Source of the DNA: Paenibacillus eucommiae
GTDB lineage: Bacteria; Bacillota; Bacilli; Paenibacillales; NBRC-103111
Assembly (NCBI RefSeq): GCF_017874215.1
Contig: NZ_JAGGLB010000010.1
Span: 124,001 to 188,000 of the forward strand
DNA length: 64,000 nt
Direction: 5' to 3'
Within the stretch, counting starts at the first letter, position 1. Every line of letters starts with the position of its first letter. The notes below the pieces were generated by a model, which saw nothing but the letters and a program-made list of their open reading frames with translations, did no database searches and was not told the origin of the DNA. The position numbers and the translations under genes are program-made. This document shows positions 1 through 8,229 of the stretch, one piece after another.

Positions 1-67
1 CCTAAGTGTAAAGGGAATACCTGGATTCGGCCATTGGCAATACGGACGTTCTGCTTGTTGATTCAGC
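1..67. repeat. Dispersed ~66 bp repeat, copy 1
   Basis: This stretch matches 3957-4022 over about 66 bp with only a few substitutions. It may continue beyond the window on the left. The other copy lies between genes, so it behaves as an intergenic repeat. On the minus strand it is open in one frame in both copies. Confidence 0.75.
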
Positions 68-136
68 CACATCCGATCCCACTCTCCTTTTTCATGACCC
101 TACCTGCTGTGCGGATAAGTTTTCATTTGTACTCAT
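1..136 (-). pseudogene. Possible damaged 5' end of a gene running off the left edge
   Basis: A strong ribosome binding site (AAAGGAGG, minus strand, about 145-152) precedes an ATG at 134-136, but the frame stops after 14 codons (MSTNENLSAQQVGS) at 92-94. A second ATG at 70-72 in another frame, also preceded by AAAAGGAG, stays open to position 1 and lies almost wholly inside a repeat that recurs at 3957-4022. A permease would be expected after the binding-protein gene at 248-1618, so this may be a permease start disrupted by a frameshift or by the repeat. The rest lies outside the window, so this is a guess from context. Confidence 0.3.
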
Positions 137-247
137 TTCATTTGCCTCCTTTAAGGAATTTCAGAACACCGGTTGCTAAAAAGGTTGCATTATCGGCCCC
201 GCCAAAAAAAATGGAGAGGCCTCATACAACCGCTGGACTAAATGTTC

Positions 248-1618
248 TTATTCCATTGCATTTATACTTTCATCCAATTCCTTTAGGGAGTCATCCAGAG
301 ACATAGTACCCTCCATATATTTTTGGTACGCTGCCAATACACCGCTGCTGATTGCATTCGCTTTCTTGGCTGAAAACAACAGTTCATGCTCCTTCAGCAC
401 ATCGTCTTCCGGAAATGCCGTATAGGCGCTCACGTTTTTTCCTGGTACAGGGTTATTCTGCCAATCCAGACTATCTTTCATGGACATCAGGATGGGCACT
501 CCATTCCCCACTTTCATAAAGGCTTCTTGACCTTCTTTTTTGACAAAGGCCGTAACGAACGCGGCTGCCGCTTCTTTATGCTTGGACTTGGCATACACGG
601 AGTAACCGCTTGTTCCTGAACCGACAGCACGCTTCCCTGGCAATTTCGGGAATGTCGCAACATCCCATTCGAATCCCTTAGCAATGGCGGCATTGTTCAC
701 ACCTTCCGCCGCCCATTTGGCGGAGACCAAAAATGCCACCTTGCCAGCATAGAAGGGATCTTCCGGATATTCGCCAAAAGGATCAACGGAAACGCCTTCT
801 TTGACCAGGCTCCAGCAGTCCGTTAGCCCCTGAACCACCTTGGGATCCGAGAATTGAACTTTACCTGTCTCTTTGTTTAAGTAATTCACGCCTCTTCCTT
901 GCGCGCAGGGTCCCCATATCGTGGGTCCTATTGGCGCAATGTTTACTCCCCACTGTGTGGTTTTGCCGGATGCATCTCTTTTGGTTAACTTCTTAGTGTA
1001 CTCGAGAAAAGTAGCCCAGTCCCAATCATTGGGTGGCAACGATAATCCTTCTTGTTTGAGTAGTGTCGTGTTGACCATCATCACCATATGCAGAGCGTCG
1101 CGCGGGAGCATATAGACCGTGTCGCCCACCGTACCGTAAGCCAGCATGGCTGGATAAATATCGGAAGTATCTACACCGTACTGCTTGATATAATCGTTCA
1201 AAGGCTCAAGAATTCCCGCGTCAGCAAATTCTCTGACGTAACCATCCCCCATCCATGTAACGTCGGGGAGATCACCGGAAGCAGCTTGAAGAAGCGCTTT
1301 CTGCTTCATATCACCGATATAAGGCTCTATTTTCACCGTAATATGAGGGAAATCCTTCTTCAAAATATCGGCTACTGCCTGCACATTCGCTGTTTCAGAA
1401 GGATCATTTATAACGCCTACACGGATCGTGACAGGCTTGGTGTCCGGCTGTGTTGTGCTTGTGCTGGTACTCGTACTCGTTTCCTTGTTTGTATTCGCCT
1501 CAGGACCAGGTTCGGTCGTTTGTTCATTCGGGTTGTTATTACCGCTGCAAGCATTGAGCAGAGTGGTGATAAGCGCAATTAACATTAATATTTTGAATAT
1601 TCCGACTTTATTTTCCAT
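248..1618 (-). CDS. Sugar ABC transporter substrate-binding lipoprotein
   Basis: This 456-residue protein is an extracellular solute-binding protein of the family 1 type that delivers sugars or oligosaccharides to an ABC permease. Residues 1-23 form a lipoprotein signal with lipobox LNAC and Cys24 as the anchoring residue. A Ser/Thr-rich linker follows at about 40-60, then the two-lobed binding domain, including the typical WMGDGYVREFADAG stretch. A GAGGG ribosome site precedes the ATG. It lies 38 bp downstream of the beta-helix gene and reads in the same direction, with the AraC gene further upstream, so the three are probably one unit. The matching permeases are not in the window and should lie to the left. 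The substrate cannot be read from the sequence; a plant polysaccharide fragment would suit the neighbour. Confidence 0.88.
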   Translation of the reverse strand: MENKVGIFKILMLIALITTLLNACSGNNNPNEQTTEPGPEANTNKETSTSTSTSTTQPDTKPVTIRVGVINDPSETANVQAVADILKKDFPHITVKIEPYIGDMKQKALLQAASGDLPDVTWMGDGYVREFADAGILEPLNDYIKQYGVDTSDIYPAMLAYGTVGDTVYMLPRDALHMVMMVNTTLLKQEGLSLPPNDWDWATFLEYTKKLTKRDASGKTTQWGVNIAPIGPTIWGPCAQGRGVNYLNKETGKVQFSDPKVVQGLTDCWSLVKEGVSVDPFGEYPEDPFYAGKVAFLVSAKWAAEGVNNAAIAKGFEWDVATFPKLPGKRAVGSGTSGYSVYAKSKHKEAAAAFVTAFVKKEGQEAFMKVGNGVPILMSMKDSLDWQNNPVPGKNVSAYTAFPEDDVLKEHELLFSAKKANAISSGVLAAYQKYMEGTMSLDDSLKELDESINAME

Positions 1619-1656
1619 GGCTAACCCTCTTTTTCAAATAATTACCTTGCGGCTTC

Positions 1657-3903
1657 TTAAAAATTCCGTGAAATCTCAAACCATATACCCGAGGTCCGTT
1701 TCAGATTCACATAGTTGTCCGATGACAAACCTGTCAGGTTGCTGCCGCCTTTCAAGCGAATTTTTGCAGAATTATGAATAAGGGTGGCGTGGGCGGAAAG
1801 TCTCACGATGATTTCCTGTCCTTCCATACCTCCAATAAAATCGGTAATGTTCGTGGCCGCGGTATATCCGACAAGACTGATATAATCCGCGAATGCGACG
1901 CTTGGCTGAGCAGTTCCTGGTGGCACCTCATATGCGACCAGACTGTTCCCTGGAACGTTACTCGAGACAACCCCGATCTGTTCACGCCCTCTGGAGTAAT
2001 ATTGCCGTGCCACATCCTTGCCTGCTGCTGAATTGCCAATCAACTGATTGCCCGTGCTTTTCCCTGCGGTTTGCTCAAAAAAATACCAGTAATGATTCGG
2101 CTCAGCTCCAATGATCACATTGCCTCTTACATTTACTCCCGTGAGCTTTGCATCATTTAATTGTGCGAGGTAGATAGCAGCTATACCCGCCGCAGGCTCC
2201 ATAATCGTATTGTCCGAAATATCCATATGACCTGTAGCCGATATCCCCCAGACAGTACGGGGGGCAGGAGGTGGGCCATAGTTCGGCCGGGAGTAGATTG
2301 CATTCGCCGGTAGCGGGGAATTCCAGTCCGATTCTACAGCAATAGCAGCCTTCCTGTTCCTGCTGGCAACTATAATATTGGAGGTAATTTTATGAGAGGT
2401 TGACTCTACGGCAGCATAAATGCCATAGTTCGATCCACAATAGATTTCATTGCCTGTTACGACATTGCCAACCGTTCCCACGTACAGCTGGATTCCTCCC
2501 TCCCCAGCAGATGACAGGGCCCTGCATTTGTTGCCAGAAATGACATTGTAGTTGGATCCATAAGCGAGATGAATGCCGCTGGAATCAAAATCGAGGCACT
2601 GGTTCCCGCTGATCATATTGTTGCTGGCCTGGGGACTTAGAATGATGCCGCGATGCAGTTGTCCTTTGCAAATATTATCGGAAATGGTATTGTGTTCAGC
2701 AGCAACAAGCGAGATCCCATGTGTGCCTTGTTCAATCTGGTTGGAGACAATCAAATTGTGGGAACAAACAAGGGTTGGAGGTATGAAGGCTCCGCTTTCA
2801 AATCCGCCATATCCGCTTATACTTTCACCAGTAACCTGAATGCCGTAGCCTAGCAAAAGTGGGCCACCAGGAGGCGTGGTGGGCAGCGTTACATGATTCC
2901 CAATGATTTTATTAAACGTGCAACCCTGGTGCAATCGGATTCCACACAGGTCATCCGGAGCAGCATCATACAGATTGTAAACCGAATTCCCCGTAATCAG
3001 GCACTGATTGGACGCACTTCCAAAAATGCCTCTTTTCGCCAGATGATTTCCGTTTAATCTCAGTCCGCTAATCGTACATCCGCTCACCGCCTGGACCTGG
3101 CCTCCAAAAAATGGCCCCCACAATTCAATCATGGCTAATCCAACACCCGAGATAGCCCTTAACTCTCCCCCTCCGTTTCCTCCGCTTAAATAGACAAGTC
3201 CATTCTTGATACGAAGATAGCTGGTTTGGAAAACACCTTCAATCACGACACCTTTGCCAAGCAGGATGGCGAAGTCGATAGCCCTCTGGATGGCTTTGGT
3301 ATCATCGGCTGTACCATTGGCGAGTGCACCGAACATATAAGGATTAATACTCTCCCCATACAAACGGATGAGACACCCGGTGCCTGTCGGGTCGGTTTCG
3401 CCTGTTCCACTCAGAAAAGCTTCCAGACTTGCGGCCATGCCATCCCACGGAACGGTAGTGGAAACGATGCTTGCACCATTGTGTGCTGATTTTGGCCGGG
3501 TTTTATCCAAGTAGAAAATATCTCCGCCAACTGTTGTACCAGGATGAAAGCTGCGCACACTGAAATGCTGGCCATCTGTAAGCGTTGTCAAATTAAGAGT
3601 TTGAATATCCGCCACACTTTCCAGCGAGATCACATCGCCGCTGATCGCTGCTGTGGCCGTCCGGGGACTGGTAAATAACAAACCGCCAACAGCAACAGCT
3701 GCCCCCAAGCCGCCCATTGCAGCAAGCAATTTTCTCCTGCTTAATCCGGACGGTGAGAAAGATGCTTCTGTTTCTGTGGCTCTCCCAGTGTTTCCCCCTG
3801 TGTCCGTTCCTGTGCCTGCTCCTATGCCCGGTCCTGTGCTTGCTCCTGTGTCTGCCCCCTGCTGTCCGTCATTTTGCCTAACAATATCCATGATTTCTGA
3901 CAT
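1657..3903 (-). CDS. Secreted right-handed beta-helix protein (pectate lyase superfamily 3-like)
   Basis: The 748-residue protein has a twin-arginine-like signal: SRRKLL at 55-60, a hydrophobic run at about 62-78 and an Ala-rich cleavage region near 86. Before the signal lies an unusually long Gly/Thr-rich stretch (about 15-48). Around residues 190-215 it has the NPYMFGALANGTADDTKAIQ pattern typical of the pectate-lyase-3 beta-helix start. Repeated N-x-I-x-G-N coils (NLIVSNQIE, NTISDNICKG, NMISGNQC, NVISGNKC) run through the middle, as in parallel beta-helices. A clear AGGAGGCAGGGTAC ribosome site supports this ATG. It probably acts outside the cell on a polysaccharide, but whether it is a lyase, hydrolase or only a binder is not evident. 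Confidence 0.85.
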   Translation of the reverse strand: MSEIMDIVRQNDGQQGADTGASTGPGIGAGTGTDTGGNTGRATETEASFSPSGLSRRKLLAAMGGLGAAVAVGGLLFTSPRTATAAISGDVISLESVADIQTLNLTTLTDGQHFSVRSFHPGTTVGGDIFYLDKTRPKSAHNGASIVSTTVPWDGMAASLEAFLSGTGETDPTGTGCLIRLYGESINPYMFGALANGTADDTKAIQRAIDFAILLGKGVVIEGVFQTSYLRIKNGLVYLSGGNGGGELRAISGVGLAMIELWGPFFGGQVQAVSGCTISGLRLNGNHLAKRGIFGSASNQCLITGNSVYNLYDAAPDDLCGIRLHQGCTFNKIIGNHVTLPTTPPGGPLLLGYGIQVTGESISGYGGFESGAFIPPTLVCSHNLIVSNQIEQGTHGISLVAAEHNTISDNICKGQLHRGIILSPQASNNMISGNQCLDFDSSGIHLAYGSNYNVISGNKCRALSSAGEGGIQLYVGTVGNVVTGNEIYCGSNYGIYAAVESTSHKITSNIIVASRNRKAAIAVESDWNSPLPANAIYSRPNYGPPPAPRTVWGISATGHMDISDNTIMEPAAGIAAIYLAQLNDAKLTGVNVRGNVIIGAEPNHYWYFFEQTAGKSTGNQLIGNSAAGKDVARQYYSRGREQIGVVSSNVPGNSLVAYEVPPGTAQPSVAFADYISLVGYTAATNITDFIGGMEGQEIIVRLSAHATLIHNSAKIRLKGGSNLTGLSSDNYVNLKRTSGIWFEISRNF

Positions 3904-3956
3904 GTACCCTGCCTCCTGAAAATGGATTAGAAGAAGCTCGACTGAGCCGTTCTCAG

Positions 3957-4022
3957 CCTAAGTGTAAAGGGAATACAAGGATTCGACCATTGGCAATACG
4001 GACGTTCTGCTTGTTGATTCAG
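3957..4022. repeat. Dispersed ~66 bp repeat, copy 2
   Basis: This intergenic stretch repeats positions 1-67 with a few substitutions. It ends beside a short inverted repeat (CTGAG-CCGTT-CTCAG, about 3942-3956) and lies 54 bp upstream of the beta-helix gene start, so it could include promoter sequence for that gene. No other copy was noticed in the window. Confidence 0.75.
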
Positions 4023-4090
4023 TCAACTCCAACGAATAGTGACAAATCTTGGGATGAATTCAAATAAGATGATCGTAAAAAAAAAATGAA

Positions 4091-4104
4091 AAGAGCGCTT
4101 TCAA
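4091..4104 (-). promoter_or_regulatory. Possible catabolite-responsive (cre-like) site
   Basis: The minus-strand sequence TTGAAAGCGCTCTT agrees with the Bacillus cre consensus WTGNAANCGNWNNCW at all but one position. It lies between the AraC gene and the beta-helix gene, where CcpA control of a carbohydrate operon would be expected. This is a pattern match only. Confidence 0.3.
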
Positions 4105-4121
4105 AAGTAAGTCAACTTGTA

Positions 4122-5057
4122 TCATGGAGCTGTATAACCGTAGGGAACAGACTTCTTCTGCTCATTCCACACCCTATAATTCAGCTCTCGATACTTCCCA
4201 GGCGAGCATCCGATCTTTCTCGTAAACAATGTGCTGAAGAAGGCCGCATCCTCATACCCAACCGAATTGGCGACTGAAGGAATAATTTCATCGGTCTCTG
4301 CCAGCAGCTGTTTTGCTTTTTCCATCCGGATTTGCTGTACATAATCAATAACACTGCAGGCCAAATAACGGTTAAACTGCCTGTTCAGCTGCCTTTCGCT
4401 AAGATGAAATAATTTGCAAAGCATGGCAATGCTTATTTTCTGATTGTAATACCGCTTCAAATAGCTGACAATGCGCCGTATCAGTAAATCTTGTGTATTG
4501 GAATGTTCCGTTCTTCCACTCTGGCGATCCCCCAGGATCCTTGACAAATGAATCATCAATTCAATCATCTGCAGACGAATACACACTTCGTAACCGGGAC
4601 GGCCACCATCCAGCTCATGCTGCATACCATTAAGCAAATATAGAACTTTATCGGCATCCTTTCCATGCAAATTCAAACAATGGTTGAAACGCACCCCCTC
4701 GCTGATGAACGGCTGAACGTAAAAAAAGTCCATACTATGCGAAATTTGCAGTTCATGGAACAGCGCTTCGTGGATAAGTTCCGGAAGAAAGAGACAATTA
4801 ATGATCTCAATTTGCTGATCCGGCTGCAGGTAGTATCCGTGCACTTCACCTGGATTAATGACAAATATATCGCCTGCACGGATTTCATATTCCATATCCT
4901 GAAAGCGATGTATGCCTTCCCCTTCTACCACATAAACAAGCTCCGTAAAACAGTGACCATGCAGCAAAGGCATATCACCCTGATTATGAATTTGTCTCTG
5001 GATTGAGAAAGGAAACTGCCCACTCATCTGACATATTTCAAGCGTCTTGATCTCCAC
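4122..5057 (-). CDS. AraC family transcriptional regulator with cupin domain
   Basis: This 311-residue regulator has an N-terminal cupin sugar-sensing fold at about 20-95 (HCFTELVYVVEGEGIH, then DIFVINPGEVHGY). A C-terminal AraC double helix-turn-helix follows at about 205-300, including SVANSVGYEDAAFFSTLF and the closing CSPGKYREL. The start is GTG, supported by GGAGGGG 8-10 bp upstream. It reads in the same direction as the beta-helix and binding-protein genes downstream (218 bp gap), so it probably controls that polysaccharide-uptake cluster. The effector is unknown. Confidence 0.9.
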   Translation of the reverse strand: MEIKTLEICQMSGQFPFSIQRQIHNQGDMPLLHGHCFTELVYVVEGEGIHRFQDMEYEIRAGDIFVINPGEVHGYYLQPDQQIEIINCLFLPELIHEALFHELQISHSMDFFYVQPFISEGVRFNHCLNLHGKDADKVLYLLNGMQHELDGGRPGYEVCIRLQMIELMIHLSRILGDRQSGRTEHSNTQDLLIRRIVSYLKRYYNQKISIAMLCKLFHLSERQLNRQFNRYLACSVIDYVQQIRMEKAKQLLAETDEIIPSVANSVGYEDAAFFSTLFTRKIGCSPGKYRELNYRVWNEQKKSVPYGYTAP

Positions 5058-5094
5058 GCTTTACCCCTCCAGACATGAACGGTTATTTTTTAAG

Positions 5095-5655
5095 AAAACA
5101 CCTTGCGACGTCCTTTGATGTGCGTGTTCGTAATTTGGGTGCGTTGCGGAGGGAATGGCTGTGGGCTCCAGCCGCTGTTAAAGATTTGTTCCCTTGAATG
5201 GAACGGATGCAGAGGCGAGAACAAACCTTTAAGGCAGACGCTACCACTTTTCCACCCATCCCCCATACCCCTTACCTCTTTCAGCTACAATTGTGCCAAC
5301 ACCAAGCTCAAAGGTACAGTCAGCAAGGGTTTTTCTCTTGGTTGAAAGACATTTCCTAGCGGTCAAAGGCGCTGGGGAAGAGGATCGTGCGCAGCCGAGA
5401 AGGATCTGCTGCTTTAACGATGTTTTTCATCGTTAAAAGCACCAGGTCCGCTCCTCAACCTTGCTTTAACGATGAAAAACATCGTTAAAATCCCTTTTAC
5501 CCACCCCGAGAGGCCATCCGACCTCTTTTAACGATGAAAATCATCATTAACGTGACGGATTAACCTTGAACATTTACTTTAACGATGAAAAACATCGTTA
5601 AGTGGAGTACCTCTCATTTCTGCGGGGTGCGGGCTGCTACTAGGATGCTACTAAC
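5095..5655. repeat. Long foldback/four-palindrome repeat, copy A
   Basis: This copy fills the gap between the AraC and hydrolase genes; I see no gene in it. The left half (about 5095-5400) begins with the CCTTGCG..CGTCCTTTGATGTGCG motif and carries inverted arms, with TTAAAGATTTGTTCC clear in the left arm. The right arm here is shorter than in copies C, D and E. The right half holds four palindromes at 5413-5437, 5465-5489, 5527-5550 and 5578-5601. Their starts are 52, 62 and 51 bp apart. The element ends near a CTGCTACTAGGATGCTACTAAC stretch that also closes copy H. Confidence 0.85.
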
Positions 5656-5755
5656 GCTCAAACGGACTGAGAGCAAAAGTTGATCCCCCCCATCGCTGTT
5701 AAAAATGTGTTCCTTTATTAGACTCTAGCGGTTGAAATCCGCCTTCACAAAAGAC

Positions 5756-6820
5756 TTACAACCATTGATTGAGCCAATCCAATGTAGTCGGAACATTGAA
5801 CTGATGCCCACCTTCGAATCCGTCAAACTTCGTTTTCTCTTCACAGCCCGCTGCGGTATAAGCTCTTTTTACCGTCTCATAGGCCTGCTCCGATGCCTCA
5901 TAAGGAAATCCCATATCATGCTTGCCACTGGTCAGCAGCACAGGCTTAGGGGCCAAGAGCGCAGCAAGGTCAGCCATCTCTCCATATTTCAACAGATGAG
6001 GGATCGTCATCGAGCCGCAGAAATTCCCCCACTGGATGGCATGGGACTCGAATGAATTGAAATACCCGCTAATCACAGCAGTCCGGATGCGATCATCCAG
6101 TATCGACGTATACAGCGCCCAGGCTCCACCAAACGATAGCCCGATGCAGCCGACTCTCTCCATATCGACCTCATCCCTGGATTCCAAATAATCGACGCAG
6201 CGCATGGCATCCCAAATATTCAGAGTGAGCGGATTTATGCCAAGCATAATGGACTTTAAGAAAACAAGATCACAGCCGTCCTTCTCTCCCCCTGCGTGAG
6301 GTTTGCCGTAGCCCAGATTACGCTCACCGAAACCTCTGGCATCAGGAACAATCGCGATGTAACCTTCCCGTGCTAAGGCTGGCGCCATGTTATAATTGTG
6401 CATTTTATAAGCAACTTCCCGCTGTCTTTCCCCGTGTTGAATGTCGGCAACGTCATCCTTGCCTCCTCCATGACCATGCATGCATAACACCGCAGGAAGC
6501 TTTCCGTTTCTGCTGCGAGCTATTGCTTTGGGGTTATCTGAATCCGGGATGAGAAAATAAAATGGCACCTGCATATTTTCCTCGCTGTGAATCATTACTT
6601 TCTCACATATGTACCCCTCATAGCGCACCTTCTCAAGAACAAGTGGACGTGGATCGACGATTTTCGCCGGCCATTCGCCCAACAGCTCATACAGCTTTTC
6701 CGTAAATTGATGCTTCCATTGCTCCCAATCTTCCTTATTATCGGCACTGAAACTAAAGGGTCTCGCTGTCTCCTTGTACTTCTCTTTCAAATACTCACCC
6801 ATAGAATAATAATGCGACAT
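5756..6820 (-). CDS. Alpha/beta hydrolase (dienelactone hydrolase/acetyl-xylan esterase-like)
   Basis: The protein (354 residues from the chosen start) is an alpha/beta-hydrolase. It shows the oxyanion-loop region AVLCMHGHGGGKDD, the nucleophile elbow GLSFGG, an acid in TSGKHDMGFP and a C-terminal His in EGGHQFN, giving a full Ser-Asp-His triad. No signal peptide is visible, so it should be cytoplasmic. I chose the ATG at 6818-6820 because GAGGG lies about 10 bp upstream; a GTG three codons earlier sits too close to that site. It is the last gene of the sugar operon, 15 bp after a Gfo/Idh gene, and may remove ester groups (acetyl or similar) from imported sugars. The exact substrate is not known. 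Confidence 0.83.
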   Translation of the reverse strand: MSHYYSMGEYLKEKYKETARPFSFSADNKEDWEQWKHQFTEKLYELLGEWPAKIVDPRPLVLEKVRYEGYICEKVMIHSEENMQVPFYFLIPDSDNPKAIARSRNGKLPAVLCMHGHGGGKDDVADIQHGERQREVAYKMHNYNMAPALAREGYIAIVPDARGFGERNLGYGKPHAGGEKDGCDLVFLKSIMLGINPLTLNIWDAMRCVDYLESRDEVDMERVGCIGLSFGGAWALYTSILDDRIRTAVISGYFNSFESHAIQWGNFCGSMTIPHLLKYGEMADLAALLAPKPVLLTSGKHDMGFPYEASEQAYETVKRAYTAAGCEEKTKFDGFEGGHQFNVPTTLDWLNQWL

Positions 6821-6835
6821 ACGGCACACTCCCTC

Positions 6836-8152
6836 TTATTCAAACCATTTAGGAAATTTATCATATTCTTTCAAATCAAAAGGTTGTGTCGAAATAGCCC
6901 ACGGTAAGCCAGCTTCTGAAAAAAGCTGCTTGCTGCTGGAAACCGATTGAATAGCGTCCGCGATGTCGTTGACGATCACAATCCTGGCGTCGCTTCCGTC
7001 ACTTCCATTACTTCCATCACTGCGATCACTTCCGTCACTACCATCACCGCCCTCAGCTAGCAATAGTTCATGCCTATATGGCGGTGCAATAGCATGGATG
7101 CGGCGTGATGACTCGAAGGCTCCATTAGACACCAGCATATAATTTCTCGCTGCCTGCACAGGGCAAATTAGTTCCTGACCATCTCCACGGATGGTATGCA
7201 GAAGGTTCATATACATATTACTTAAATAATTTTCTGCCCCGTAGTCATATCTAATGACTTCACCATCCTTCTCGATGGTCAGTGTGTTATCATAAGTCCA
7301 TACCGCTGTTCCTGCTGTTCCCTCTACACGGATACTGGGCGTAGGCGATTCTTTGCTGCAGAGAGTTGCATAGTAATACAGCTCGGTTTGATCGCTCATG
7401 CGGATTCGCATGCACGAAGTATCCTCCCCTTCAATATCGTTGGCCCGATACAATTCCCCCGTCACCTGAATCGGTCTAGGTGCAGCTGAACCCAAACGAT
7501 TGCTCGCAGTGGCCAGCCGCAGCATATTGTTGAGGATATGCGCAGCAGTATTGTGGATGGTCCCATCCAATACGAAGCTTCCGTCCAAATGGAGCTTACC
7601 GGACCATCTCGCCCTTTTGAAGTAATCATCCGTTCTTTGCAGGATGCCTGTTCCAGTGATGGTCTGGATTGAGGGCCCAAGCGCGCCTTGTTCAAGCAAA
7701 TGCAAAAGTTCAGTAAATGCTTTACCAGATAACATCTGGAAATTCACGGCACAATGTTTTCCCGTTCTTTTGGAAACCTCAATTAAACGATCAATATCCT
7801 GAATGACTGCGGCAGGCGGTTTCTCCAGCAGCACATGATAACCGGCTTCCATCACAGCCAGCCCCATTGGGGCATGGAGGTGAATAGGCGTCGCTATGAC
7901 AACGAAATCAATCCTGGTCTCCAGCCGCAGCATTTCTTTGTAATCCGAGTACAGGCTGATCCCTCTATTGCCTAGAAGATCATTGTCTTTCTGGGAGAGC
8001 CGCGATTCGCACACACTCACCACCTCAAGCAAACCCTCATCCTGTAGAAGAAGCATCTGCTTCAAATGTTGGCCTCCGAAGCCATTGATACCAATGATCG
8101 CTGCTTTGCAGACTTTTGTTATGGTTGCTTCTGTTATGGTTCCTTCTGTCAT
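6836..8152 (-). CDS. Gfo/Idh/MocA family NAD(P)-dependent oxidoreductase
   Basis: The 438-residue protein begins with a Rossmann fold (AAIIGINGFGGQHLKQML) and has the family's EKPPA motif near residue 115, where the Lys is the usual catalytic residue. Members oxidise or reduce sugars, inositols and sugar derivatives with NAD(P). It is longer than usual because a Gly-Ser-Asp repeat tract (GDGSDGSDRSDGSNGSDGSD) near residue 365 lies before a conserved C-terminal tail ending FPKWFE. The tract is encoded by short repeats and looks like a replication-slippage expansion in a tolerated linker. A GGGAGG site supports the ATG. It is co-transcribed with the membrane AraC gene upstream and the hydrolase downstream. 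Confidence 0.88.
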   Translation of the reverse strand: MTEGTITEATITKVCKAAIIGINGFGGQHLKQMLLLQDEGLLEVVSVCESRLSQKDNDLLGNRGISLYSDYKEMLRLETRIDFVVIATPIHLHAPMGLAVMEAGYHVLLEKPPAAVIQDIDRLIEVSKRTGKHCAVNFQMLSGKAFTELLHLLEQGALGPSIQTITGTGILQRTDDYFKRARWSGKLHLDGSFVLDGTIHNTAAHILNNMLRLATASNRLGSAAPRPIQVTGELYRANDIEGEDTSCMRIRMSDQTELYYYATLCSKESPTPSIRVEGTAGTAVWTYDNTLTIEKDGEVIRYDYGAENYLSNMYMNLLHTIRGDGQELICPVQAARNYMLVSNGAFESSRRIHAIAPPYRHELLLAEGGDGSDGSDRSDGSNGSDGSDARIVIVNDIADAIQSVSSSKQLFSEAGLPWAISTQPFDLKEYDKFPKWFE

Positions 8153-8229
8153 AGGTCCTCCCTACCTTGTCACAATCCCTTGAACTTGAACTATCCTTTT
8201 ATCGATACTCCGTCAGTCTTTTCCCATCA

